Source: Echinarachnius parma (lineage: Eukaryota > Echinodermata > Echinoidea > Clypeasteroida > Echinarachniidae). From it: 64,000 bases of DNA. The notes under the pieces are model-generated. The model searched no databases, was not told where the DNA came from, and saw only the letters and a program-made list of their open reading frames with translations. A program made the translations under genes and the position numbers. The DNA is taken from positions 21,024 through 85,023 of the forward strand of contig JBAMJV010009108.1 in NCBI GenBank assembly GCA_037951105.1. Reading direction: 5' to 3'. Below, one piece after another: positions 20,194-30,970 of the stretch; position 1 is the stretch's first letter, and each line of letters opens with the position of its first letter.

Positions 20194-21407
20194 GTGGGAA
20201 ATGCCCACGATCCGCAATGCTTGCGAATTGCCAGTCTATTGCAGCGAAAAAGCCATAATCAAACATTTACTGCTAAACTAAGGTCAGTCCAACCTAGCAA
20301 AACGCTAATCAGCGGTGTGCACGGCACCTGGTAAGGTTAGTTTATTTGCAAATTTACAAACCTCTTGTCTAACTCTAGAACATTTGTGCTCATTTTATCA
20401 TGGAAAACTAACTACATATTTTGTAACCTGTGCCTGTGGGAATGTAATAAATGGTAAATTTTAGAGAAATGTTTGTATAACTCAATGAAATCCGAACACC
20501 ACCATCAGCTGGAATTTTGCAATTTTTCACATGCAATTATATGGTGAATGTCTGTCTGTTTCAAAAGTAAATTATATTTCTGCCATAGCTCACCTTTTCG
20601 TCGACGACGATGTCGAGTCTCATCCCATGAAAGATGATTTGAAGAGCCAGGACAATGCGTCAGCTCAAAGTCAATGCCATGCCCATGAGCGGATCTGCAA
20701 ATATAAAATAAATAAAGAGAGATAGCTAAGGCAGCTGAGCATACTAAACGTGTCTGTGACGTGTCCATCTACACAATGTATTGTAAATGGTCCTTGGTAC
20801 GACGCACCGTGGGAAATGCCCACGATCCACAATGGCCCACGATCTGCAATGCTTGCGAATTGCCAGTCTATTGCAGCGAAAAAGCCATAATCAAACATTT
20901 ACTGCTAAACTAAGGCCAGTCCAACCTAGCAAAACGTTAATCAGCGGTGTGCACGGCGCCTGGTAAGGTTAGTTTATTTGCAAATGTCTAACTCAAGAAC
21001 ATATTTGTGCTCAATTTATCATGGAAAACTAAAGTACATATTATTTTGTAACCTGTGCCTGTGGGACTGTAATAAATGGTAAATTTTAGAGAAATGTTTG
21101 TATAACTCAACGAAATCCCAACACCAGCATCGGCTGGAATTTTGCAATTTTTCACATGCAATTATAATTGGTGAATGTCTGTCTGTTTCAAAAGCTCACC
21201 TTTTCGTCCACGACGATGTCGAGTCTCATCTCATAGTCAAATGGAATTGAAGAGCCAGGACAATGCGTGACGTTGACATCATGAGCTTACCTGCAAATAT
21301 AAAATAAATAAAGAGAAATAGCTAAGCTGAGAATACTGAAAGTGTCATCGGCATGCGCATGCACCTCTACACAATGTATTGTAAATGGTCCTTTTTAGGA
21401 CGAACCG
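20194..21407. repeat. Tandem duplication of a ~615-bp unit
   Basis: GTGGGAAATGCCCACGATCC starts both units (20194 and 20809). Both contain GCAGCGAAAAAGCCATAATC, GGTTAGTTTATTTGCAAAT, TGTCTGTCTGTTTCAAAAG and GACGATGTCGAGTCTCATC, ending near ACACAATGTATTGTAAATGG. A third, more diverged partial copy is visible at about 22005-22140 (GTGGGACTGTGATAAAG, CGAACAACACCGTCAACTGG). Minus-strand frames such as MFDYGFFAAIDWQFASIADR repeat with the units. The Helitron may have amplified a captured segment. Confidence 0.75.
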
Positions 21408-23291
21408 GCTGTCATTGCCAATACCGTTTGTTCATATTACACTACGGTCAGAATAGCAGCACGGAAATGCATATTATTTTCGCCCGCCCACTGACATGTG
21501 CAGCACGCAGCTCAGTGTACATTAAGTTACTGTGTGAGAGGTGTTGGCTAATTCTCTTTGACCGAGTTTGATTCAGCTGCAGTTGACCCGACCACGACGC
21601 TACCGGTATTAAATAGAATAATGGCATGTGTAGTATAGTACATCTATATCTGTCTACAAAGACTACAGAGTAAGTAGTTTATACACACTGTCAATTGACA
21701 GAAAAGGTATTCTGGGGATTTCTGGTATGGTCAAAATTCATGGCATGTTGTCAATGCGATGTCAATTAAGTTTGTTATTGTTATAAATTATATACATGCA
21801 GACTACAGTCTACAGCATCAAATCTAACCTGTGACGTCAAATCTAAGTAAAGTGTGACGCTTTGCCATTGTACTGTAGTTTGTAGTTATTCGGCCTTATT
21901 TCCGTAAATCTTGAGATTGTCCCCTTCAACTTTTAGTTTTACTTTTAGTTCAATTTCAAAGTTCAACATTATATTTAACTGTACATAACATTATACATAA
22001 CATGTGGGACTGTGATAAAGTACTTTAATTCGGGAAATATAATTAGACAAAAACGTCCGTATAAGTCACTTACCCACGATTATTGTCAAATCCGAACAAC
22101 ACCGTCAACTGGAATTGGCCATATCTTATATATCAGAACATGATCGATGCATGTGTTAAACCAGAATATCATTAAAATGCGATATTTCGGCCTGTAAGAT
22201 GGACTAATCGTGGAGCTGAGAAGTTCATCTTATATGCCAGTACAATGCCTATATACCGTCGGCCGGCCGGTGCTAGAGAACCCGTCCAGTCACGTCCATC
22301 CACACAGTACAGATAATAGCACAGTGCGTCATTGACTTTGTACACGCACCTTGCGCGGTGGCCGGGTTCTCCTGCACTGCGATAAATTGAACCTTCGTAC
22401 ATGAAATCGCGCTTTGCGGAAACCCGCTTTGCCGTTGAGCGATAAGTTTCTACCGAATGAACTACTGAGCGTAGATTTACAAAAGCGAGAATAACGATTA
22501 TAAAAATTGAAATCTCAAATTATCGTGAACAAAATTTAAAAAAATACAAAATTTTGTAGGACTACAGAGCAACAAGATACATGAATGTTATGAGCAATAT
22601 GCAGATAAATAGTTTGATATAAGTTTCGAGTAGCATGTTCAGTGCATTCTCGGCAAATCTAATTTCAAAGTCAGCCCGGTCCATTTTTGGGCCGGGTTCT
22701 TCCCCCGGCCGGGTTCCCTAGCCACTACGGTACTATTAAGTCACAATGTTTGGTGTAATTAAAACGTAAAATAAAGAATATGACATCAAAACTACGTTAT
22801 TTCATAAGAACAAATGTATTTACATTATAAAATATATTTTTTGTTTTAATGTTTGTACTCACAGCCTCGAAAACGATTTTGCGTCGAAAGCAAAACAAAA
22901 GCAGCGATCGAGGGCGAAAAACACTTTTTCAGGCTGCTACGACGAAGACCCAAATAAAATACAAATTATCAAATAAAGACTCAATTGCGCAAAGGTTTGT
23001 GCCTCAAATATATTACTTATACTAATTCATATTAAATTGCGTCCCGTTGATTTTTTTAACGGGCAAAGAAGACCGTCAAACGCGACGAATTAGATGACTC
23101 GGCAAAGCATTCACTAACATGAAACTATAATAATGGAAATCGTAAAATTGACCCAATTATCGGCTCTTTTTTAATAAAACAAAAATCGAATATATTTAAA
23201 GGCATTATTTTCCGTCGCCGTGATTATTTCAACGGGGAATCCCGACATTCCAGGGCGAGAAGTGGAGAACTCACGCGACTTTTCAAAACGT

Positions 23292-23316
23292 GACATCCCG
23301 ACTTTATTATTATAGA
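23292..23316 (-). other. Helitron 5' terminus
   Basis: On the minus strand the element starts TCTATAATAATAAAGTCGGG immediately after host A. The TC dinucleotide start followed by AT-rich sequence matches the 5' end expected of Helitrons. Confidence 0.8.
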
Positions 23317-23914
23317 TGGTTATAACTCCACCATGCTCGAAATGTATACAAAATTACAAACGACTAAGTAAAAAGCCCGTTATCATTCAAAAAGAGCCAT
23401 TAAAACTCAAGAGGGTGCTTTCTTAATAGGCATTGGTTTCAACCATTTTTCATACAAAATTATGTATGTGAGGTTTTATTGAAATAATGATTAAATAGAG
23501 AGATCATCAACAACTATTTTAAAAAGCTTTTGAAATTTTTTGAAAAAGTGCAAGCATTTTTTAAATTTTTTGAAAAAATCATCTAATTATTTGGGCCCCA
23601 AATAATTATAAGATCAGATATATTTATTGATATTTCAGCCGTTTCTGGGTCGATTTTGACCAAATAAAGTTTATTCTGCCATTAAAATTGCATGTTCTCT
23701 CAAATTCGACACTCAGTTTTTCATTACCTCACAAAAAAATTCTGATGTGCAGCGCCCTCTCTACCAAAACTAAACTACCCCTTTAATTCAGGGCACCGGT
23801 TGGTTCTCAAAGACAATGTGTTAATTTCATTTGAAGGATGAGTCAATTCTTAGAAGAGTTTGAGACATGCAGGTATATAGACAACTCGAAATGGATCAAC
23901 CAGACAACCATTAA

Positions 23915-24357
23915 AGGGGAAGGATCTCCTAGCCTTTTGACTTACTGGATGTGATGAGAGCATAACTCTTGTCATTTCTAGTCACTTATTTCCTCATGAA
24001 TATTCCCAATAACGAAAATAATCAATATTAATTTTAAGGCCCACTGTCGTCTGCTTTCAATGCCAACAGGAGGCGGCCATTTCTTCAACTTCTCGCGGTG
24101 AAATGACGTGTCAGGCGGAGAACACAATAGCGGGTTACGATAATGCTATTGTGTTCTCCGCCTGCCACGTCATTTCACCGCGAGTAGTTGAAGAAATGGC
24201 CGCCTCCTATGGGCATTGAAAGCAGACGACAGTGGTCCATAAAATATTGATTATTTTTGCAATCGGGAATATTCATGAGGAAATAAGTGACTAGCAATGA
24301 TAGTAGTTATGCTCTCATCACATCCAGTAAGTCAAAAGGATAAGGGTTAATTCCCCT
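23915..24357. mobile_element. Near-perfect palindromic TTAA MITE (family Q, 443 bp)
   Basis: TTAA flanks both sides (23911-23914 and 24358-24361). The arms of ~215 bp are inverted complements with few differences: AGGGGAAGG at the left against TTCCCCT at the right, GACTTACTGGATGTGATGAG against CTCATCACATCCAGTAAGTC, and AGGCGGAGAACACAATAGC against GCTATTGTGTTCTCCGCCT. The centre is about 24131-24140. The whole element could extrude as a cruciform. High arm identity suggests recent formation or arm-to-arm conversion. Confidence 0.88.
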
Positions 24358-24419
24358 TTAACCACAATGGTAAGGAATCTATGCTATCAAACATAATTAA
24401 TTTCATATTAAAGGGATTA

Positions 24420-25780
24420 AGTAACTTTGTTGTCATGTGCAAAAACTGATGAAAGGTTGAGAAAAAGTGGATTTATATGATCTAATTTGTCTAAGAAATA
24501 ACTACAGTCAGAAACTCACGATGTTACACTATGACAATGCCCTTTTTCTTATCTCGATCATTACCCCCTAGTTGTTTGTATCTATGGCATCAAAGGTTGT
24601 TTTTATTCAAAGATTTGTTGGATTATAGCATACCTAGTCACCAAGTTAACCAAGTTTAAAGTTGACAGTGCCCTTTCACCATCCCCATCCGTCCCCAACC
24701 CCACACCCCCTCCCCCCCCCCCCCCCCCCCCCCACCCCCACAAGAGCTTTGATTTGAAAGGTAAATACAAATAAAAGTCTGACCTCTGGTTGGGTAATTA
24801 ATACACTCTTATTATCCACATCGTTTGTTCTGAGAAATTTAACTACAGAACTTTGCTATGTTACACTTTAACATGCCCTTCCTACACCCCATACTCCCCC
24901 ACCCCCCTCCCCTGCCCCCCCCCCCCCCCCCAAAAAGCAAAAAAAAAAAGAAGCTTGTGTTTGAATGGTATCCATGACATCAAAGGTCATTCTGGTCAAA
25001 TACAAGTCTGACCTTTGTTGACCTTCAGGGACAGAATATCACCAGTTTAAACAAATGTTTTGTTGAGTGTGTTTTTTTTAAAGATCTGGTGAAATACATC
25101 TGGGTAAGATGAGACCAGTCTTGATTTTGAACCCAAAAAAGTAGCATTCTCTGGAAGCAAACAATGACACATGTTTGGCAGGTCTGTATTATCCCTTTCA
25201 TACACATTTTACCATTTGAACTGTTTGTAAAATCAGTTGGAAAAGGCCCTCCAATTCTCAAGACAGTTTGTGGATTATTTCTGAAATGGTTAAACTATTG
25301 ATGTGAGATGGGAAACAACAAACTTAACACAAAAATAAGACAATAAAACTATTTGTACAAGAGGGTGGAGATGTATTTATTTCCAGAGCTCTAATTTCAC
25401 TGATAAGTGATTATCCAAACTAATGGATCACGTTGGCCTCAATACAATTGATGAACTTTTCCTGAAAAAACAAATGATGCAACAAATATTTATTTACTTC
25501 AAGAGAGGTATCAGTTCAATGACAAGGCATGATTATCAGTTTTACCAATGGATGATTTTGTGGTCTAGAAATAGTCATGGCCCTTTTTCTGAAATTGTAG
25601 AAGTAATGATTTGAAAAGGGTAAATTTCTGTACCCACCGACCCTCCCCCTTTATTCCATAAGATTAAGAAGAAGTTATTGCAAGAGAGTATCAATTCAAT
25701 GACAAGAAGTAATTATCACAATGCGGGTTTCTTTGGTTCCAACACTGGTTTCATGTTACATTAGTATTGCTTTGAAAAAG
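24420..25780. repeat. Degenerate tandem-like repeats with poly-C tracts
   Basis: ACTCACGATGTTACACTATGACAATGCCC and CTTTGCTATGTTACACTTTAACATGCCC (about 24516 and 24853) are related, as are GGCATCAAAGGTTG and GACATCAAAGGTCA. Near the end AAGAGAGGTATCAGTTCAATGACAAG and AAGAGAGTATCAATTCAATGACAAG lie ~190 bp apart (25500 and 25683). Poly-C runs occur at about 24713-24733 and 24918-24931. No gene is seen. Confidence 0.5.
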
Positions 25781-25955
25781 TGTGAAATGAATAAATCATA
25801 TATATGTTTTGTCTCGCAACCTTTTCGTCCTCAACCTTCCTTCCTACATCTGCTCTATAGATGCCATTTTGGTGACAGGAGTCACTGAATACAGACTCTA
25901 ATTATGGTTTAGCTACTTCTTGTCCCCATGCAAGTATCATAACCTATCTGACTGA

Positions 25956-26280
25956 TTGGTGTGGCAAGATTGGTAGAGCACGCGCTTTCCGATCTCGAGA
26001 TCCCGAGTTCGAACCCAGCCCACTCCGTTTGTCCTTCAGCAAGACAATTAATCAACATCGCTGCTCTCTACCAAGGAGTATAAATAGGTACTTTGTCGGG
26101 TGCTAATTAGCCTTCAGCGCCCGTTGGGTAGCTGGGCTAGTATGCTCCCCAGGGAGGTGAGATGGTGCGCAAGATAATTGTGCGGGTTTGACCTGTACCT
26201 GATGACCAAGGGTAATAATAATGCGCTTAGAAACATTGTATTAAGCGCTATAGTAATATATTATTATATCATTATTATTG
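25956..26280 (+). mobile_element. tRNA-derived SINE, full length
   Basis: The head has an A-box-like GTGGCAAGATTGGTAGAGCA (25961-25980) and a B-box-like GAGTTCGAACCC (26005-26016), the two internal RNA polymerase III promoter boxes of a tRNA. The body contains GCTCCCCAGGGAGGTGAGAT. The tail reads AATAATGCGCTTAGAAAC then TTAAGCGCTATAG and ends in ATTATT repeats. The tail probably matches the 3' end of a partner LINE. A tail-only copy lies at 35385-35540 and a reverse copy at 35545-35905. Confidence 0.85.
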
Positions 26281-26464
26281 ATTTGGCTATGACAAGTAAT
26301 CTCCATAGAACCTAACCCAAGTATTTTCTGGACCAGTCCCTGAATGGGTTAAGCAGTAATTAAAATGGAAAGAATGGAAATGTTACATTTGTAACATTTA
26401 TTCAAACAAAAATTTAAAAACGAGTTTTTAATCACACAAAGAATCATGCTCCACTTGATACATT

Positions 26465-26544
26465 TTAACCCGTTCAATTCGAGATACTGAAATCCCCATA
26501 GACTTTGTACATAGCCCGCCCGGTTCCCGTAGGAAAGGGGTTAA
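26465..26544 (-). mobile_element. mT80 mini-MITE, subfamily A
   Basis: An 80-bp reverse copy: TTAACCCGTTCAATTCGAG, AAATCCCCATAGACTTTGTA, CCCGCCCGGTTCCCGTAGG, ending AGGGGTTAA. TTAA lies at both ends. Confidence 0.85.
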
Positions 26545-26593
26545 ATTAAACCATCACCACCAGTGTAGTACTCAAATGCATCACAACAGTTAA

Positions 26594-27157
26594 AGGGATA
26601 GTTGAATTCTGGTAAAGAGAGTACAGTTTTGGTCAAACTGAATTTTAGTAACTAAAAACTGCACCATTACATGACAAACTAATAGTTATAACTCCACCAT
26701 GCTCAAAAGGAATACAAAATTACAAATGACTAAGTAAAAAGCCTGTAATCATTCAAAAAGAGCCATTAAAACCCAAGAGGGCGCTCTCTAATCACTTATC
26801 GGTATAGACCATTTTAAATAAAATATTGTGCATGTGATGTTTTGTTGAAATGTTGATTAGATAGAGAGATAATTACCAACTATTTACAAACATTTTTGTA
26901 AATTTTTGAAAAGAGGAAGCATTAAAAAAAAAAATTTAACTGCTGGTTCAAAATTATCGAATAATTGTGGGGCCCCACATTTATTACAAATGGTTATGTT
27001 TATGGATATTTCAGCCATTTCTGAACCGATTTTGATAAAATAAAATTTATTCAGTCATTAAAATTGTATGCTCTTTTGAATTCGACACTCAGTTTTTCAT
27101 TATCTCACCAAAAAAAATTGTGCGTAACGCCCTCTATACCAAAACTCAACTATCCCT
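26594..27157 (+). mobile_element. TTAA MITE, family C
   Basis: Flanked by TTAA at 26590-26593 and 27158-27161. Its terminal inverted repeat is AGGGATAGTTGAATTCTGGT against ACCAAAACTCAACTATCCCT. It carries the family landmarks TATAACTCCACCATGCTC, AGAGGGCGCT and TTCGACACTCAGTTTTTCAT. The 564-bp copy is complete and non-coding. Confidence 0.9.
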
Positions 27158-27910
27158 TTAACTAGGCAGTGTGAAAGAACACTAATAATAGTTTCAACAA
27201 ACTCATATCTTTCAGTGCCCCGAATTTGGGTCAAGTTATGGAACATTCGTACAAAATATGAAATAATTAGTTTTTCTTCAAAATCAATAGTTACTCACCC
27301 TTTCCACATGGGCTGGAAGAGTCATGAAATCCAAATCCATGTCAACAATTGTGTGATATTCATCAATGCACTAAAAAAATCCTCCAAATATCAACACACC
27401 ATAATTGCCTTTTTTTCTCTCTGTTGGTTTATTTCCAATCTATAAAATTATATATTCCCTAATGCAACTACATCATAGAAAGAAGAGAAATTTCTTTTTC
27501 CTGGACACAAAGTTTTTAATACAGAACAGTTTGGACACAACCTACATAATTCTGAACATAAAAAGTTGAAACTTTGTAAATGAGGAAGAAATGATATGCA
27601 GTAGCATGGAGTTGCTTCCAGATCCAAATACCATACACAGTTACCATGTGACTAAGCAATGGCAGTTAGCATGCAGTAAAAAAGTAATATGGGTCATTAG
27701 CAAATACATGTACATATGAATAATAGCCTTTGATGGCCGACATAAGACAATATTGGGGGAATCCATTTGGCAGGCCATACAGGGTATCTGGTAGAGACCA
27801 ATGGTGCAGCTAAGGGGGCCGAAAAGGGGGATATATTGCACCCTACTTCTACAGAAAACCTTGCCACTCCGCTGCCAAACACCCTCTCTATGGGAAGAAA
27901 TTGCTCCATT

Positions 27911-27971
27911 GACTGCTGAAGCCTGATGGGTCCTGTATCAACTATATGAGGATTGCAATATCTTGCAGGGA
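27911..27971 (+). mobile_element. Partial mT80 element
   Basis: GATGGGTCCTGTATCAACTA then TATGAGGATTGCAATATCTT and GCAGGGAAAAAG match the right two-thirds of subfamily B. Neither terminal TTAA survives. Confidence 0.5.
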
Positions 27972-28433
27972 AAAAGTAAAACAAAAATACATAACACCCA
28001 CATTGATGGTGGAACAGACCTCCCGCCTCTGCCCCTCCCTCTCCCTCTCCAAAGTCTCCTTCACTCTTCATCAAACCTTTTCCCCTTCCTCTGCCTAACC
28101 CCTCCTATTGGAAGATAAACACTAACGAAGAAATACATAACACTGATTTTGGAACAGACTTCCCTCCCACCACCCCTCCCTACATGGTAATCATTGCCCC
28201 CCCCCCCCCCTGTTCACCCCCTCCCATGTCTGCGTTTATCCTTGTTATGCCGCTGCTACTGAGATTTCTGGTGGAGCAAGAGGGGAAGCCGATACAAGGT
28301 AAATAAAAGCCGGCAATGCCATGAAATTAACACCTCTACAGTGTTACACGGGGGCATGTCCGGGAGTTTGAGTGATACAAGGATTTGGGGGTGTCATGCT
28401 AGGGGAAAACACTGCCTTGATTGCTTTCTGTTT

Positions 28434-28603
28434 AGGGTCCCGTTGCAGAAAGAGATGCAATCGATTGCAAAGTTGCAATTAATAGCAAGTCAGAAAATTT
28501 GCGCATTTTAACCAATCAGATGATCGCATTTAGTCACATGATCGGACTTACAATTAATCGCAGCGTTACAATCGATTGCATCTCTTTCTGCAACGGGGCC
28601 CTG
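28434..28603. mobile_element. Foldback MITE, family R (170 bp)
   Basis: The left end AGGGTCCCGTTGCAGAAAGA continues GATGCAATCGATTG. The right end is its inverse, CAATCGATTGCATC then TCTTTCTGCAACGGGGCCCT. The centre has TTAGTCACATGATC. An interrupted copy lies at 31399-31912. Confidence 0.85.
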
Positions 28604-28639
28604 GTGTCGCTGAAGAAAATAAAACAAAGATGATGAAGA

Positions 28640-28925
28640 GAAGGAAAGTAATAATTCTGTGAGAAGAGGGAGGATAGGATGATAAATGTGATGATGATGA
28701 TATTGACGGTGATGACAATGTTGACGATGATGGCGATGATGACAATGACAATGATGATGTTGTTGATAATGATGCTGATATTGATGGCATTGAGACGATG
28801 ATGATGATGATGACGATGATGCTGATAATGATGATGACAATGATGATGATGATCTTGATGATGATGACGATGATGATGATGATGATGTCGACTATGATGC
28901 CGATGACGATGATGCCATGAATTCA
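28640..28925. repeat. GAT/ATG trinucleotide-rich microsatellite
   Basis: An imperfect run of GATGATGAT with GAC, AAT and GTT variants over ~280 bp. The minus-strand frames of 110-139 codons here are His/Ser/Ile homopolymer-like and result from the repeat. A weaker GAT/AGAGG continuation is near 29040-29110. Confidence 0.85.
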
Positions 28926-29321
28926 ATACCTCTACATGTTTTGTGCCGGGCATGTCTGTGAGTTGGTGGTAGGGAAAGCACTGCCTTTCTATTTTCTTTT
29001 GTTAATGCTGCATTGTCTACTAAAGGTTATACAAAGATTATGAGGAGAGAGGTTAAAGATGAGAATAATGATGACAGCCATGCTGATATAAAGAGGAAGA
29101 TGAGGAGGATGAAAATGTGTGATAGTGATTTCACATCTCCAGAAGATAGGAAAGATGGACAATTTTTATCAAAATTCTAGCAAAATCTTGCAAAATATAT
29201 ACTCTGTAAATATGTTCTTTTATGATGTGCTTTCGCACAACCATATTTAGGGGATGGAGTTTCCAAAAAAATCTTGGGGAGTCAATACTCGAGCACAAAT
29301 ACTTGAGCCATCCTACAAAAA

Positions 29322-29397
29322 TAAACCCTTGCCAATGAACATGGTTGGCTATGTACAAAGTCTATGAGGATTTCAGAATCTTGAAGGAAATGGGTTT
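29322..29397 (+). mobile_element. mT80 mini-MITE, subfamily A, diverged
   Basis: AAACCCTTGCCAATGAACATG, GGCTATGTACAAAGTCTATG, GGATTTCAGAATCTTGAAGG and AAATGGGTT match subfamily A. The terminal TTAA sites have mutated. Confidence 0.65.
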
Positions 29398-30409
29398 TAG
29401 TAAATATCGTGAAGGTTTTTGTTTCTAAGTCTGAAGAAGGGTGAGGCTAAATCTCCCTGAACCCCCTTGTTTCTTGTCACTGGTGTCTTTAGAACAATAC
29501 TGCACAGTGATTTAACACATTGCCCGGTGATGAGAGGGTGGTACTCCCAAGAATGTCTGCCAACAGGTAAACCAGGGCAAGGGAGTGGGCATGCAATAGT
29601 AATTAACTATTGTACAGTACAGATAGCTTATGTTCAAGTCTGACTTGTTGGTATACAATCGGCTCGCTTGCGGTTGCACCATGTGAGAAAGGAGGATTGG
29701 AGAGTCCCGAGAAGGACTGTTGGTATTCTTTCTTGGGTAGTCCTGAAAAGGACTGTTGTTATTCCTTCTTGAGCTTGTAGTTCTAAAACAAACTACAGCG
29801 CCGGGTATGGATTATAGTAAGGAGAGGATGGGTGGAAGGAGGGGGCTCGACATTTCAAACAGGTTGACTGTCCATCGTCAGGAGAGTTCATATTGTATTG
29901 TTTGTGGAGAAAATGCAATGTTTGAAACATCCTTGCTGATCTAGAACATGAGGTGATTTTTTTTTTTTTTTGCCTGAAAATCATCTCAAATTCATATGGG
30001 ATACCTCAACCACCCGATGGTGAAACATCTGAGTTGAATGAGTATTTCTGAACTAGAAAAAATGAGAAAATTAAAGCAAAGCTTTTTTTTTGCAGAAAAT
30101 GTATCTTTATTCTCTTGTGGTCCCACCTAACATAACCTTGCCTTAATAGATCAATTTTGTGCTATTGTGAAGTAGAAGCATTTAAGTCATATTATTTTTC
30201 AATAGAAATTTGAACATTTATGTAGTATATAAGAGTCAAGAACATACGTTTTTAAAAGATATTCTTACAAAAACCATTCCCATTGGGAATAGAATAAACT
30301 TGTGCAACATGTAACTACAAAATAAATGAAGCATTAAAAAAGGGTTCCCAACTACAAAGCAAGTAACAGAGCAGAATTACAAGATGGGGACAAAATGGAT
30401 AAAGTTCAA
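29398..30409. other. No feature recognised
   Basis: Unremarkable sequence. A local near-repeat (GAGAAGGACTGTTGGTATTC and GAAAAGGACTGTTGTTATTC at about 29709 and 29745) and a poly-T run near 29957 are the only structures noted. Confidence 0.4.
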
Positions 30410-30485
30410 TCTATTCCCGTACTACATTTTAAAATCCCCATCGAGTTAATACTGGGCCCACCAGGTTCCCATAGACAAAAGGTTA
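30410..30485 (-). mobile_element. mT80 mini-MITE, subfamily B
   Basis: Reverse copy: AAATCCCCATCGAGTTAATAC, GGGCCCACCAGGTTCCCATAG and AAAAGGTTAA. The left end is decayed. Confidence 0.65.
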
Positions 30486-30613
30486 AGCGAATGGTCCTAA
30501 ACGCAACATGTGCAGTGGTAAACAATACACTGACTGTATTTGCCTAGGGAGTATCAATTCAATAGAGTCATTTCATTTGCAGAAGGCTATTAAGTCTATA
30601 CAAAATCTGCTAT

Positions 30614-30694
30614 TTAACCCATTGCCTAGGGGAACCCATTGGGTCCTACATTAACTCTATGAAAAATGCAAAATCTAGAAGGGGAACAGGTTAA
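30614..30694 (+). mobile_element. mT80 mini-MITE, subfamily B
   Basis: A clean 81-bp copy: TTAACCCATTGCCTAGGGG, TCCTACATTAACTCTATG and AATCTAGAAGGGGAACAGG then TTAA. Confidence 0.85.
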
Positions 30695-30970
30695 TTGTTT
30701 TCAATATCATAAAGATACAGATAAAATGAAACAAAAATTCACTGATTGTCCTAACTGTGACATGTGTTGTGATAATTAATACACCTTAGTATTATTTCAT
30801 TGGTATCATATGATTTGCAGAAGGACGCACATTTTTAAAAATCTGTTATCTTACCCTTTCAAAATTATAAGGATACAGATAAAATGAAAAACTGAACTGA
30901 CTGTTGTAACTGTTAGTATGATCAGTTAATTGCAAAAGGAATTTAAGTCTATGGAAACTCTATGGATGAT

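Larger units (their letters stand above)
13312..23316 (-). mobile_element. 10,005-bp non-autonomous Helitron
   Basis: Read on the minus strand it starts TCTATAATAATAAAG at 23316 and ends in CTAG at 13312. The insertion lies exactly between host A (13311) and T (23317) with no target duplication. A GC-rich hairpin, GGCGCGAAGCGCC, ends 11 nt before the 3' terminus. TC start, CTRR end, subterminal hairpin and A/T insertion are the defining Helitron marks. I saw no Rep endonuclease or helicase frame, so it presumably relies on enzymes supplied in trans. The interior carries other repeats and possibly captured sequence. Rolling-circle transposition is established for the superfamily and inferred here. 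Confidence 0.88.
13243..23782 (+). mobile_element. Family-C TTAA MITE split by a Helitron
   Basis: The left piece 13243-13311 begins AGGGGTAGTTTAGTTTTGGT. The right piece 23317-23782 ends in its exact inverted complement, a perfect 21-bp terminal inverted repeat. TTAA flanks both sides (13239-13242 and 23783-23786). The pieces join as ...ACTAA + TGGTTATAACTCC..., matching the continuous ACTAATAGTTATAACTCC of the copy at 11553-12093. This is the middle layer of the nest. Confidence 0.92.
13200..23824 (-). mobile_element. mT80 subfamily-B element split by a C MITE
   Basis: The left part is 13200-13242 (CCGTTTCCTACTGGATTTTG, ending GAGTTAA). The right part is 23783-23824 (TTAATTCAGGGCACCGGTT, ending AATGTGTTAA). 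Removing everything between the two TTAA copies gives GAGTTAATTCAGGGCACC, which aligns with the uninterrupted subfamily-B core GAGTTAATACAGGACCC. This is the outermost and oldest layer of a three-level nest. Confidence 0.85.

Noticed and set aside
22172..22402. A 76-codon minus-strand frame in GC-richer DNA
   Set aside because: Inside the Helitron, no homology recognised, no splice sites with good context; left out as a gene.
24420..25780. A clean tandem array
   Set aside because: Related phrases recur, but period and order are too irregular to state a unit, so only degenerate repeats are reported.
28508..28953. His- and Ser-rich frames of 74-139 codons on the minus strand
   Set aside because: They follow the GAT/ATG trinucleotide repeat exactly in three frames, with no non-repeat domain.
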